Source: Saprospiraceae bacterium
Lineage (GTDB): Bacteria; Bacteroidota; Bacteroidia; Chitinophagales; Saprospiraceae
Reading direction: 5' to 3'
NCBI GenBank assembly: GCA_025055285.1
Contig: JANWXM010000006.1
Span: forward strand, 81,972 to 145,971
DNA length: 64,000 nt
The position numbers and the translations under genes were made by a program. Numbering within the stretch: position 1 is the stretch's first letter; each line of letters starts with the position of its first letter. Shown in pieces: positions 33,592 through 44,615 of this stretch. Below the pieces are notes generated by a model, which saw nothing but the letters and a program-made list of their open reading frames with translations, made no database searches and was not told the DNA's origin.

Positions 33592-36500
33592 TTACTGCTT
33601 TACTACGGGTTTCACCCACTGATTATTTGCTCCTTCTATGTACAGCAAATAGAAGCCTGCTGGCAGCGTGCTTAAGTCAATAAAGGGATCCGCGAGAATC
33701 CCCATCTGTGCGGTGCGCCCTAGCGGGTCGCACACGCGCCAGGAGAGCGGAGCGCCGATAGTATAGTCGGGCACAACAACCTGCAGCAAGCCCGAGGTAG
33801 GCACCGGGTACACGCGGAGGTCGCCGCTGCGCAGCCCGTCGGAAGTGGATACGATCTTCCGCGATGGGAAACAGAAGAAATCCACCAAAACACTCGCTGA
33901 TGCTGCCAAGTCTACAGGCGCCGGATGGCAGATACCAACGGCCGGTTTGACGACTTTAGCGCCGAGCGGCCCGCTACATACGGATAGTGGCCAGGCGTTC
34001 AGGTCGTACGGAATCTCTACATCACACCAGTCGGCCAATTGGGGTAGGCGTATTTTCAGCACGCCTGCGTCGGAGTTCAGGTCTTTTTCATGGAATGCCA
34101 GGACGATTTCTGTGCCCGGCAGCAGGCTGCCGCTCAAGGCCTCTTCTCGCCAGCGCAGGCGAATAATACCGGTATCGTTTCTTACGCATTCCTGAGTCAT
34201 AGCTGTGAAGGCATCTGCGACGGTCGCATTGCCCTGCAGGCGTATGGCCCACCCATCGGTACTGCCTGGAACGTTTTGAACCAGCGTTGGAGCGTCCTGG
34301 GCGCTTGTCCAGCCCGCTGTGGCGCCAGTGGTACCTAAGGCGCCTGCTACTGAGTTGACGCGAAAGCCCGGATTGCCAAAAACGGTCTCAGGGCATGCCT
34401 CTACTGCAACCAACGGTGGACAAACCACCTTCACTGTCTGCTGCTTGATGAACACTTCGCAGAGCGTTCCATCCGGCTTGAGCCGCGTCACTTTCATGCT
34501 GATGATATAAGTTCCCGAGCCTGGGAACGTGTAGCAGAATGGCTGGTTGCCCCAGGTGGTTCCCAAAAAAGTGCCGCCTGGCAATGGGCCGAGGAACCAC
34601 TCTACGCTCTCGCAGGACGAGAGCGCCACTGGCGAAAAACAGGCCTTGCAGCCAGGGTAGTACATCACAGCGAAGCCGGCATTCACCGCCTGCGCTAGCT
34701 GCTGAATCACCTGCAGATTGCACGGGCAGGCCGGGCAGTCTACACGGAAACGAAGCGTGCATCGGCAAGTATCTTTGCCGCACACAGCAGATAATTGCAG
34801 TTCGTACGTGCCCGGCGTCGCATACCATGGAGCAGTAATACTCACGCCAAAGAAAGGATTGGCCACTACACTGCCCGTGGCTACCGTAATGTTAGGCAGC
34901 CGCACCCACTTCCACTGGACGGAGACAGGCCCAGCACAATTGGCGCCTACGCATTGGAAAGAGCCGCCGATGAAATAACTGCCGCCAGCCGGCGGGCAGG
35001 GAAGCAAAGTGGGCTGTGGGTTATTGCACTGCAGCGGAAGGTTCGATTTCTTTTTCCAGTTGACGTACATTCCCTGGTATTGCCCGCATTTACACGTTGA
35101 GCAGTTCAGCCGAAGGGTGTCTGAGAGGATCTTCTCTAAACAAATCGTCCCGTCGTCGTTGAGTTGAATGGCTAAGTAAGAGATGATGTAAACGCCTCCC
35201 GTCTGATAAGTGTGCATGGGCATGCTACCCGGCGGGAATGGCCCATACGTCTGGTTGCCGTCGCCCCAATTCACCCACTCGATGTACCCTGGGCATTTCA
35301 GAGTGTCTAATTTGAGCGTCACTTTGCAGTTGGCGCTGTCTATCAGCAAGCTGGTCGCCTGGTCAAAATCGGCGCACAGGTCTTCTATATCCACACAGCA
35401 GCATGGCGGTATTTTCACGCAGAAGGAGTCATAATTGAAGCAGCACCAGTTGCTGCCGCTGAGCAAATCGGCCAGTCGCGTTTGGAAGCACACGAGACTT
35501 CCTACCGGTGGCGGCGAAGTCCAGTACAGGCCCGTCGTCACGGTAGTAACTCCATTGGGAGGCAGGGCGCCCACAGAGATGGGATTAGGAGAGATGAGCG
35601 GCGCCGGGGTTGTTGTCGGCGTCAGGATGACATGCGTGGCTGTGTTTGGCGGCGTGGACGTATTCTGCACCGTCACCTGCAACAGATAATAGACCTGAGC
35701 TGTCGCGCTGTCTTTGACGCACTTGATGCTGGTTTTCAAAATTTTTAAACAAGATTGCTTCACCACGGGCTTACAATCTAAGCGCAGCGTGTCCGAACAG
35801 GCCACAGAGTCTTTGCCCGTACTGGAGGTAGTTATCCATCTAAGCACCACGATTTGAGGCACTTGAGCGGGCGATTTTATGCTGTCTAAGCAGAACTGAA
35901 TCAATCCCGGGAAAAAGCCAAAGGGGACAAAGCCCGAAAGGTGCTGCCATTGCACCAGCGTAGGCGTAGAAATCGGATTGACCCACTGCGAAGCGGAAGG
36001 GCCGCCTGTGGCGTGGGAGCCGAATACCACCCCTGGTGTCAAGGAGACAAGTTCTAATTTGGTGAAATACGGGAAGTTACATCCGTTGAAAATGTCGAGC
36101 TTGTGGCAACAACTATCCTTCGGTTGCGAAGGCTGCAGTACCACTCTGCGGCGCTCGCAAGGAGAACAACAAGGCTTGAGTGTGATGCAGTGTTTTCGAT
36201 GACAGCAGGAATCTTTGGCAAAAATGCCTGCGTCGAAGCATAGGGAAGTCGGCGAGGTAATCGCGGTAGTACCTACCAGCTGCACACACATTAAGGGGAA
36301 GGTACCACCAGGCGGCACTGCCAGCGGCGATGAGGGCAATACGATGGACGAGGAGGTGGAAGTGATTGGGGGTGGCGGGCAGGGCTTGAAGCCAAAGCCC
36401 GGCGGCAGATTGCTTAACACCACTTGTTGCGCGGTGAAACTGCTTAAGTTCTGCACCTGAAAATAGTACGTGTATTCCAGAGGGTTATTAGGGTTGCAAA

Positions 36501-38370
36501 CCAAAGAGTCCCATTTTACCGCCAAGCACCCAGGAGGATCGGGCACAGGCGGCTTGCAATCAAAGTAGCAGGTGTCTTTACAAGCCAGAAAGGGAATATC
36601 CGTTGGCCCTGCCACATACCAATTGAAGACCACCATTTGAGGCACCTGAGCGGGAGAAGTAATGTTCTTCAAGCAGAACCGAATAGCATTCGGGTAGACG
36701 CCTGGAGGAATCCCTTTCGGTAACCCAAAGATAATCAGCGAAGTAGCGGTGGGGGTAGATAACGAGAAGGGCGGACTTACAGAGACATTGCCGAAGGTTA
36801 CCCCCGGTGTCAGCAGTTGTGCCTCTACGTACACTACCGGCCCTGCGCTCAAGTTCAGTGTAATGTCCCAGCAGCAACTGTCTGGGGGCGTGCCCGGTAG
36901 AAAGACAGCAGGTCTTTTGGATACTTTCAAACTATCGCATGGAAAAACGGGCTCCTCTGGGCAAGGTGGGCATTTGCGGATTTCCACATCGCCGATTTGC
37001 ACTTTGTCATGGCTGGTTACGTCGTGGTCAAAATCTATGAGCGCGCTTGTCGGGTAACTGCCGCCCGTGGCGGGCATTCCTTGCATGCCATACACCCACT
37101 GCCCGGTGCTTATGTGAGGGAGTAACTGGTCGCCAGTAGCCCAGACGAATTTGTCGCATTGCGCGGGTGGGTTGGGCGGAAAGAAGTTGTCATAGCCGTA
37201 GTCCACCCCGCCGGCGCTATTGGCTTCGACGGTATAACCGCCGACCCGAAATTTCATCGAGGCTGGATTTGTCGTTGGGCACAGCGAGGGCCCATGCCCG
37301 GGAGTAAGTACCCAGGTGGAACCTGTCTTGATGTATTCCAACACTCTTGAGCTGTGCGCATACAAATGGGGCTGGCCCACCAAGACGCCGCCACAATCGC
37401 CTATCATCGTGCGCTCGGCCAGAAGCATGCGGCCATCCTGCGCAAAGGCAATGTCGGACACGGGGTTCGACCACCCCTGCGGGGTTTGAGCGTTTTGGGC
37501 AAAACAGGGCAGCACAATTTCCAACACTTCGCCGTTTTCCCACGTACCGCCGCTAAAATTCACCCCGGCAAAGTCGCCACTGGGGCTTAAGCCGATGCTC
37601 CAGATTTCATTGGAAACACTGTTGCTAGGGCGCCCGTTGTCTTCTTGCCAACGGGAAAAGTACACGCGGTTGTTGTAGTAGCCCACTCCCCAGGTGCGTT
37701 CGCCTAAGGTTACAAATGCCGGACTCCCTATTTGAGGGCTGTTAGTAGAGCTAAACGGGTCAAAACGGCTCAGCACCTGGCCGTTTTTGATGCGATAGAT
37801 CATGCCGTCGGCAAAGTTGGTTACAAACAGCTGGTCGTGGTCAGGGTCGTAGCAAATGTTGCCCAGACCCGAGCCTTTGTTTGGGATGCTATTGCCGCCC
37901 GGACTGAAATTGCCAGTAGTAACGTACGTACTGAGGAGACCTGTCGTTCCTGAAGCGCGGTACACACCTCCTGGCCCGGCCGGCCCAAACGGCGAAGGAT
38001 GGCTGGAGGTGGGGCAGTAGTACACGGTCGTTGGCGTAGCGTAAATGTTGCCCGCACTGTCAATGGCTAAGCCGAAAATCTGGCCCATGTTGGCCGCTGT
38101 CCAAGAAGGGTGCATGTACTTGAGCGTAGAACTGGCCTGCTGCCACCACTGACCCGGCGGCGCTAGTGCATGCGCACGCACGTCTATGATCCCCATTACA
38201 GGGCCATTAACGTTGATCGTAGGGTTAGGCGGCAAGCTTTGAAGACCAGAGAAACAGCTGACGACGGCCATTCCACAGTCAAAGGGTCTAAAAGGGGGCT
38301 GAGCAGTCAACGCTTGCCAGAAAGGTTTTCCGAAGAAAACGAATGCGAGTAGGACGGGTACGCATTTCAT
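33592..38370 (-). CDS. giant Cys-rich secreted protein with T9SS type A sorting domain
   Basis: The 1592-residue product has a signal peptide (VLLAFVFFGKPFWQALTAQ) and an N-terminal ~430-residue propeller-like region (IFGLAIDSAGNIYATPTT, CYDPDHDQLFVTNFADGMIYRI). A Cys-rich module of ~150 residues follows twice, each containing SPAQVPQ(M/I)VV and FxC[KS]DT patterns. Then come PKD-like units (VNWGDGNQTYG ... HTYQTGGVYIISYLA and YTFPGSGTYIISMKV). The end is the type A sorting domain VYPVPTSGLLQVVVPD ... LSTLPAGFYLLYIEG. The T9SS exports it and processes the tail. Cargo function is unknown; a surface or extracellular adhesin is likely. Confidence 0.87.
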   Translation of the reverse strand: MKCVPVLLAFVFFGKPFWQALTAQPPFRPFDCGMAVVSCFSGLQSLPPNPTINVNGPVMGIIDVRAHALAPPGQWWQQASSTLKYMHPSWTAANMGQIFGLAIDSAGNIYATPTTVYYCPTSSHPSPFGPAGPGGVYRASGTTGLLSTYVTTGNFSPGGNSIPNKGSGLGNICYDPDHDQLFVTNFADGMIYRIKNGQVLSRFDPFSSTNSPQIGSPAFVTLGERTWGVGYYNNRVYFSRWQEDNGRPSNSVSNEIWSIGLSPSGDFAGVNFSGGTWENGEVLEIVLPCFAQNAQTPQGWSNPVSDIAFAQDGRMLLAERTMIGDCGGVLVGQPHLYAHSSRVLEYIKTGSTWVLTPGHGPSLCPTTNPASMKFRVGGYTVEANSAGGVDYGYDNFFPPNPPAQCDKFVWATGDQLLPHISTGQWVYGMQGMPATGGSYPTSALIDFDHDVTSHDKVQIGDVEIRKCPPCPEEPVFPCDSLKVSKRPAVFLPGTPPDSCCWDITLNLSAGPVVYVEAQLLTPGVTFGNVSVSPPFSLSTPTATSLIIFGLPKGIPPGVYPNAIRFCLKNITSPAQVPQMVVFNWYVAGPTDIPFLACKDTCYFDCKPPVPDPPGCLAVKWDSLVCNPNNPLEYTYYFQVQNLSSFTAQQVVLSNLPPGFGFKPCPPPPITSTSSSIVLPSSPLAVPPGGTFPLMCVQLVGTTAITSPTSLCFDAGIFAKDSCCHRKHCITLKPCCSPCERRRVVLQPSQPKDSCCHKLDIFNGCNFPYFTKLELVSLTPGVVFGSHATGGPSASQWVNPISTPTLVQWQHLSGFVPFGFFPGLIQFCLDSIKSPAQVPQIVVLRWITTSSTGKDSVACSDTLRLDCKPVVKQSCLKILKTSIKCVKDSATAQVYYLLQVTVQNTSTPPNTATHVILTPTTTPAPLISPNPISVGALPPNGVTTVTTGLYWTSPPPVGSLVCFQTRLADLLSGSNWCCFNYDSFCVKIPPCCCVDIEDLCADFDQATSLLIDSANCKVTLKLDTLKCPGYIEWVNWGDGNQTYGPFPPGSMPMHTYQTGGVYIISYLAIQLNDDGTICLEKILSDTLRLNCSTCKCGQYQGMYVNWKKKSNLPLQCNNPQPTLLPCPPAGGSYFIGGSFQCVGANCAGPVSVQWKWVRLPNITVATGSVVANPFFGVSITAPWYATPGTYELQLSAVCGKDTCRCTLRFRVDCPACPCNLQVIQQLAQAVNAGFAVMYYPGCKACFSPVALSSCESVEWFLGPLPGGTFLGTTWGNQPFCYTFPGSGTYIISMKVTRLKPDGTLCEVFIKQQTVKVVCPPLVAVEACPETVFGNPGFRVNSVAGALGTTGATAGWTSAQDAPTLVQNVPGSTDGWAIRLQGNATVADAFTAMTQECVRNDTGIIRLRWREEALSGSLLPGTEIVLAFHEKDLNSDAGVLKIRLPQLADWCDVEIPYDLNAWPLSVCSGPLGAKVVKPAVGICHPAPVDLAASASVLVDFFCFPSRKIVSTSDGLRSGDLRVYPVPTSGLLQVVVPDYTIGAPLSWRVCDPLGRTAQMGILADPFIDLSTLPAGFYLLYIEGANNQWVKPVVKQ

Positions 38371-38422
38371 AACTGTAGATTTTAAGATTATAAAATTTTT
38401 TTATACACTTTAATAGATCAAA

Positions 38423-38458
38423 CAAAGGTATTTTCTTTTTACATTAAAAAACTATCAA
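38423..38458 (-). promoter_or_regulatory. promoter for the 1592-residue protein gene
   Basis: TACCTTTG on the minus strand (38430-38423) matches TAnnTTTG; a TTG (38458-38456) lies 25 bases upstream, slightly beyond the usual spacing. Predicted start near 38416. Confidence 0.5.
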
Positions 38459-38574
38459 AATTGTTTACATGATTAGGATTATACAAGTATTTTTTCATGT
38501 GATTCCAATTCTTGCTGGAATCTACATCTATTACCAATAGCGCAGTTACAGCAAAGGATACTTCTCGAGCCAAC

Positions 38575-39290
<716 letters not shown>

Positions 39291-39633
39291 GCTACCAGCC
39301 TTCTGGATTGAAGGATGTGCCCGGCCTCCTATGCGCAAGTACATCGAAAAAACTTTCAGGCATTTGTTTTTTGTTAGATGGTGTAAAAGCATTAAGCCAG
39401 GCTGAAGGATATGAAGAGGAAAAACATTTCTTAGCGCAATTCCTATTTATCCTTCATGGTCTCTAATAAAAGACAGAAGAGTTATAGACCTTCCATGGCC
39501 TCTTTTTAGGGTAAAAAACTAGACAATTCTGCGGCAGAGCTAACTTTTTAGCGAAAAAACAAAAGTCAACGGCGGAGGCGTCGGACGACTTTTACTCGGA
39601 AACGCTCGTTGCTATCATGCCTCTTTCTAAACC

Positions 39634-42600
39634 TCAAAGGCCTATTCCTACCCGTTTTACGTGAGCCTGATCTGGCCCTAACACATGCAGGAAGTAAATG
39701 CCTGAGGGCAAGCCTTCTACATGCAGCGGAAAATCGCTCCACCGCGCCTGGTGCACTACTTGTCCCGCAGCGTTTGTCAGCAGCACAGGGGTTGTCGCTG
39801 GAAGTTCAGGGCCTTCCCATGCTACAAACAGCTGGCTACGCGCTGGGATGGGCCATACGCGCAGTAACTCAGAGGTTGCCTCATGCCGGACGCTTGAGGT
39901 TCCTATTTGTTGAATGCGCCAGGCCTTATCGCGCTGCATCGGCTGCACTAAAACAAGAAGCGCGCTGTCGGCGCCTACCAGAGTGGTCCAGGTTTGCTGA
40001 GGCAGCGTGTCGAAAGCCCAGGGTTCCCAGAGGGAAACGCGATATTTGCCGGGTTGTAGGCCCTCTATGCGAACGGTGCCCTCCGTAGGCGTAGGCAAAC
40101 CTTGTGTGACCACCCGATGCCAAAAATGTTCGCGATGGCGCACCCACAGGAGCACGTCGTCGCGTTTGGCATTTCGCAAGGCGCGCACGCGGAGGGCAGG
40201 CTGGTCAGCTGTTGCTTTTGCCAATTCGTAACGACCTGTATTGAAAGGCACGTTTGCCACAAAGGCCGCAAACGGGCGGTAGTGTCGGTGCAATTGAAGC
40301 GCCTCGAGATTATCGCTGTTCCAGATCAGCCCGCATACGCCGCCGGCGAAAAGATGTCCCCACACCCAGTCGTGCAGCCAGACGCCTGCGGTGTCTAATG
40401 CCAATAGTGGGTCGGGAGCCTGGTCGCCGGGTTGATCCAGATCTGTTTCGCCAATAATGACCGGTTTGTTGCGCAGCGGGTCGGTGCTCAAGCGGCGCCC
40501 ATAGGCTTCGATGAGTGCAGCAGCATCGCGTTGAAGTGCCTGGCGGTCATACCATTGGCCTTCTAACTCAAACCCATCTAAGAAGCCTGTCGTTATGACA
40601 TACGCATGGACGTCGGCATATCCCGCAGAGGAAGCCTGCCAGTACTCAGGTACCCATTCGCTCCAAAACGAGGTGCTGACCATCCGCGGAAAAGGTCCAT
40701 GCTTTCGGAAGAAGGCAGCCATGCGTTCCAACAAGTCGAAATAGCTGCCTGGTGCGCCTTCATTGACCAGTTCCCAAGCCGCCACTGAAGGTGCCCACCC
40801 CCAGCGCGCGACTAAATGGCGCCAATAAGCCTCGTAGAGGCGGTCTAAGTAAGTTCCAGGCAACGGCTCGAACTCGCCCTTGGCGGGGTTGATTGCACCG
40901 TATCGGTCAAAAAAGTTGAGCAAGGCATCGTTTTTTTCCAAAATCACTGCCTGGTAGTAGATGCCGCGGCGCGCTGCTTCGCGAATGAGGTAATCCACCT
41001 TTCGACACTCAATGGGGTCGGCGTACCTATGAGCGTTAGCGTTCCAGGTATCTAAAACATTCGGCCCTAAACGGCCGTCCGGATAAATAGGCTGCAGCGT
41101 GAACTGGTCTATCCAGGCAGCGCCAGCACTGACATTTTCTAAGGTTAAGTAGAGAAAGGGCAGCCGCTCCTCCTGGGCTGTCCAGTCCGCCGTTAGATAA
41201 ACCCAATCGCTGTAACCGCGCAGCACGTAAGGCGACAAGCGGGTGCCGACATTGGGCTGGATGTCGTCTGTACCCAACCAGCCGCCCGTTTTAAGGACCA
41301 AGCCACCGCTGCCCGACACGCCTTCCACGCGAACACGCGCGGTGATGCGATAGGTACGCCCAGGCTCTAAAGTGACGGACGACCAAAAACCGCGAAAGAT
41401 GGAGGGCGTCTGTACGTTTTCTATAGGTGGCCAGGCAATTTTCCAGCTAACATCGCCGCGGCCGTAGCGGCGTTCAGGGGTAAGTACCGATGCAGGCAAA
41501 TAGCCATTGTGTTGCATAGGGTGGTGGGTAGCCCATGACGACCAGGCGTCTGAGAAGGGCGCCGTGGGCGATATCCAGATGCGCCCGTAGGTGATGCCGT
41601 TTGCGCTCCATCGCGCCAGATGCTCGTCCAGCTCCGGCAGCGGATGATCTGTACCAACATTATAGCCCATAGGCAAAAATGGCGAACCATCGGCATGCTC
41701 AAAATAGCGATTGTCAGTGGCGGAAGGACGGATGTATCCTTTACCAGCGTGGCCCGCCACAGTTACAGTGGGCAGCGACGCAATGGTCTTTCCACTGCGG
41801 TCCTCGATGCGCAGCCAGCCCGACCATAGACCTTCTCGCGGGAAGCTCATGCGCAAGGCCCAGTGCCACTCACCCACCGTGCGCAGGTCGTCGCCCGCAG
41901 GCTCGTGGTCTAACGTATAGAAGCAGGGCATGACTAACGTGTCGCCTTTCGAGACAAACAGAGCCTCTGCCGTGATGCCGCTGCTGTCGCCGGGTAGATG
42001 GCCAAAAGGCAAAAAAGCGTCCGTTCCGCGCGTTTCCAGGCGAAACCGGCAAGACCACAGACTCCACGCTTGTGTCTGCGGCGGGTCACAGGCCAATTGC
42101 AAGAGACGAGGAGCAGTATAAGTAGGGTCGTGGCGATGGACTTTTAAGCGCGCTATAACGGCCAGCCCTTGTGAAGTAATGCCCTGCACTGCTATAATGT
42201 TCTCTCCGTGTTCCAAGGTAATGGGAGGCAGCGTCCAAGTGGCATTGGTGCCGGCATTGACCCATCCGCTTTGCGCTGTGCGCTCGTTGATCCAAAAGAG
42301 CATACCCGACCAACCGCTGCGCGTACCGCTCAGCACAATAGTTGACGTTGCAGTCGTCCATTCGGGAGCGCTCGTGGGTGCTGTGATGCGAATGTCGGGC
42401 GCATGATTAGGCGCTATTATCTGCACGGTATCACTCCAGACAGCTGAAACGCCCTCGTCATCGCGCACCCATACCCTTAAGCGGTACCTGCCAGGCACAC
42501 CGTACGTATGCCGAAAAGTATCGGTCAGGCCAACAGCAGTGGCCCCGTCGCCAAAGTCCACCCATTTTGCTTCGAGAGCGCCGTCAGTATCCTCAGCATG

Positions 42601-43203
42601 GACGACAACCGTCAACGGCCAGGGAGCGTTGCCACTATTTGCAGGCAGCACATGTATAGCGGCTATTTCTGGCGGCTGATTTAGGCCTGCCAACGTAAGG
42701 CGCACGTCGTCAAGCCAAAACGGCAACTGCCAGCCCGAGCCGCCAAAAAAACCCAAATGGATGCGCAAGCGCCCATCTGCTGGCGCAGAAAACAGCACCG
42801 ACTCCTTAAACCACACGCCCAAGGGCCGATTATAGGGTGTAAATGCTGTTTCGCGCACGACACCCCAGTCATAGGTGAGCAGAGACATGTAAATACCGCC
42901 CCAATCGTAACCACTGCTGGCCGGGTCTATTCGGAACCACGCCGTGAGCCGATACGTGGCTCCAGCAGTTAGCCCTGTAACTACGCTATAACGGGCCATA
43001 GCGTTCTGTAGGCGCAATGATTGCTGGCCGTGGCGCGCTACCTGTATATCTAAAGCATAAGCGCCACCCTCCACCGTCCAGGGGGATAGCCCCTGTTCAA
43101 AACTGCCGTTTTCCAATAAATTCGTGCCCGCTTGAGCCGTTGCATAGTAAACTATGACAACTTTTATTACTATCCCAAGAAGGATTTTGCTGCCGTATCG
43201 CAT
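39634..43203 (-). CDS. secreted clan GH-A glycoside hydrolase with PKD, CBM-like and T9SS domains
   Basis: The 1189-residue product starts with a signal peptide. A jelly-roll CBM-like domain follows (~27-172, NGSFEQGLSPW ... FWLDDVRLTL), then a PKD domain (~180-262, WVDFGDGATA ... HTYGVPGRYRLRV), an Ig-like unit and a DUF5060-like region. A TIM-barrel enzyme starts near 490. Likely acid/base Glu815 (AWELVNEG) and nucleophile Glu919 (VIIGETD) mark clan GH-A, close to GH5. A second jelly roll (~565-705, GLVLKTGGW ... AAWIDQFTLQ) is inserted in the barrel. The C-terminus is a type A sorting domain (VWPIPARSQLFVAW ... PSGIYFLHVL). Probably a surface polysaccharide hydrolase, substrate unknown. 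Confidence 0.86.
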   Translation of the reverse strand: MRYGSKILLGIVIKVVIVYYATAQAGTNLLENGSFEQGLSPWTVEGGAYALDIQVARHGQQSLRLQNAMARYSVVTGLTAGATYRLTAWFRIDPASSGYDWGGIYMSLLTYDWGVVRETAFTPYNRPLGVWFKESVLFSAPADGRLRIHLGFFGGSGWQLPFWLDDVRLTLAGLNQPPEIAAIHVLPANSGNAPWPLTVVVHAEDTDGALEAKWVDFGDGATAVGLTDTFRHTYGVPGRYRLRVWVRDDEGVSAVWSDTVQIIAPNHAPDIRITAPTSAPEWTTATSTIVLSGTRSGWSGMLFWINERTAQSGWVNAGTNATWTLPPITLEHGENIIAVQGITSQGLAVIARLKVHRHDPTYTAPRLLQLACDPPQTQAWSLWSCRFRLETRGTDAFLPFGHLPGDSSGITAEALFVSKGDTLVMPCFYTLDHEPAGDDLRTVGEWHWALRMSFPREGLWSGWLRIEDRSGKTIASLPTVTVAGHAGKGYIRPSATDNRYFEHADGSPFLPMGYNVGTDHPLPELDEHLARWSANGITYGRIWISPTAPFSDAWSSWATHHPMQHNGYLPASVLTPERRYGRGDVSWKIAWPPIENVQTPSIFRGFWSSVTLEPGRTYRITARVRVEGVSGSGGLVLKTGGWLGTDDIQPNVGTRLSPYVLRGYSDWVYLTADWTAQEERLPFLYLTLENVSAGAAWIDQFTLQPIYPDGRLGPNVLDTWNANAHRYADPIECRKVDYLIREAARRGIYYQAVILEKNDALLNFFDRYGAINPAKGEFEPLPGTYLDRLYEAYWRHLVARWGWAPSVAAWELVNEGAPGSYFDLLERMAAFFRKHGPFPRMVSTSFWSEWVPEYWQASSAGYADVHAYVITTGFLDGFELEGQWYDRQALQRDAAALIEAYGRRLSTDPLRNKPVIIGETDLDQPGDQAPDPLLALDTAGVWLHDWVWGHLFAGGVCGLIWNSDNLEALQLHRHYRPFAAFVANVPFNTGRYELAKATADQPALRVRALRNAKRDDVLLWVRHREHFWHRVVTQGLPTPTEGTVRIEGLQPGKYRVSLWEPWAFDTLPQQTWTTLVGADSALLVLVQPMQRDKAWRIQQIGTSSVRHEATSELLRVWPIPARSQLFVAWEGPELPATTPVLLTNAAGQVVHQARWSDFPLHVEGLPSGIYFLHVLGPDQAHVKRVGIGL

Positions 43204-43343
43204 GCCTCCGCCCTTTTAGTTACGAATTTCGGTAAGATGAACGCAGGGCTTTGGCTGGAGCATGCGACTTTAACAGGATTGTTGATGTTGCGCAAGGGCC
43301 CTTTTGCTCGCTCAATTGGGCGGCTGTAGCATAGCAAATGTAA

Positions 43344-44615
43344 TCACGCGCCCGGCCACTCGCGCAGCAGTGCGCCCAGGCGCCAGACATCCTCGAACGA
43401 ATTGTACAAGGGTACGGGCGCTAACCGGATGACGTCGGGTTCACGCCAGTCGGCCATGACGCCGCGGGCGCTCAGGTACTCGAACAGAGCCTTGCCCTGG
43501 TCGCCCATGCGCACCGACAACTGGCAACCGCGCATGGCCGGGTCACGTGGGGTAATGATGTGCAGGTTGGGCAGTCGTTGCCGCGCCTCGTCAAGCACGT
43601 ACTCTAAGTAGCCCGTTAGCCGCAGGCTTTTGGCGCGCAGGGCCTCCATGCCGGCGGCGTCGAAGAGCTCTAAGCTGGCCAGGTGCGCGGCGAAAGAGAG
43701 GATTTGCGCATTGCTCAATTGCCAGCCCTCGGCACCGCGCATAGGTTTGAAGCCTTTGCGCATCAGGAAGCGCTCCTCTTCGCTGTGGCCCCACCAGCCG
43801 GCGAAGCGCGGCAGGTTTGGGTCGTTGCCGTGCCGTTCGTGCACAAACACGCCCGACGGACCGCCTGGGCCGGAGTTGAGGTACTTGTAGCTGCACCACA
43901 CAGCAAAGTCGGCGCCCCATTCGTGCAGGCGCAGCGGCACATTACCTGCTGCGTGAGCCAGGTCGAAGCCGGCATATGCGCCTACGCGGTGCGCTGCTGC
44001 TGTAATGGCGGGCAGATCGTACCACTGGCCCGAGTAGTAATTGACGCCGCCGAAGAGCACCAAGGCAAGGCTATCGCCCGCTTGCTCTATGGCGCGCTCA
44101 ATGTCACAGGTGTGCAGCACGTCCTCGCCTGCCCGCGGCGCAACCTCGATGATGGCATCCTCAGGATCAAAGCCGTGCCAGCGCACTTGGCTCTCTACCG
44201 CGTACTGGTCGCTGGGAAAGGCGCCTGCTTCCATCAGGATGCGATAGCGCTGTGGTGTAGGCCGATAAAACGACACCATCATTAGGTGCAGGTTGGTCGT
44301 CAGCGTGTTCATGACCACCACCTCGTGCGGCAGGGCGCCCACAAGCCGGGCCGTCTGTGGCGTCAGGAACTTGTGGTAGTGCATCCACGGCCGTCGGCCG
44401 CGAAAATGGCCCTCAACAGCAAGCTCAGCCCATTGGTCGAGCTCTTCCAGCAGTCGCTGGCGCACTGCTTTGGGCTGAAGGCCCAGCGAATTGCCGCAAA
44501 AGTAAAGCGCTGGGTGGCCATCGTGTTGAGGAAAGAGGAATTCCCTGCGGTAGTGCCGCAGCGGGTCCTCTACGTCCATTTGGCGAGCAAAATCGAGCGT
44601 ATTCTGGTATTCCAT
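43344..44615 (-). CDS. kynU: kynureninase
   Basis: The 423-residue PLP enzyme of fold type I has the Schiff-base lysine K244 in WCSYKYLNSGPGG. YFCGNSLGLQPK is the kynureninase signature, GVNYYSGQWYDLPAI and AHAAGNVPLRLHEWGADF follow, and RFAGWWGH lines the active site. It cleaves kynurenine or 3-hydroxykynurenine to (hydroxy)anthranilate and alanine, on the route to quinolinate and NAD. KynA lies at the other end of the window; formamidase and kynurenine monooxygenase are not present. The start at 44615 is chosen over one at 44675. The gene is GC-richer than those at 45-53 kb. Confidence 0.95.
   Translation of the reverse strand: MEYQNTLDFARQMDVEDPLRHYRREFLFPQHDGHPALYFCGNSLGLQPKAVRQRLLEELDQWAELAVEGHFRGRRPWMHYHKFLTPQTARLVGALPHEVVVMNTLTTNLHLMMVSFYRPTPQRYRILMEAGAFPSDQYAVESQVRWHGFDPEDAIIEVAPRAGEDVLHTCDIERAIEQAGDSLALVLFGGVNYYSGQWYDLPAITAAAHRVGAYAGFDLAHAAGNVPLRLHEWGADFAVWCSYKYLNSGPGGPSGVFVHERHGNDPNLPRFAGWWGHSEEERFLMRKGFKPMRGAEGWQLSNAQILSFAAHLASLELFDAAGMEALRAKSLRLTGYLEYVLDEARQRLPNLHIITPRDPAMRGCQLSVRMGDQGKALFEYLSARGVMADWREPDVIRLAPVPLYNSFEDVWRLGALLREWPGA

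Noticed and set aside
39609..40088. A 159-codon plus-strand frame opposite the end of the glycoside hydrolase.
   Set aside because: It is a shadow of the T9SS tail and hydrolase C-terminus on the other strand.
43683..44285. A 200-codon plus-strand frame antisense to kynU.
   Set aside because: It mirrors the GC-rich codons of the well-conserved kynureninase gene and resembles no family.
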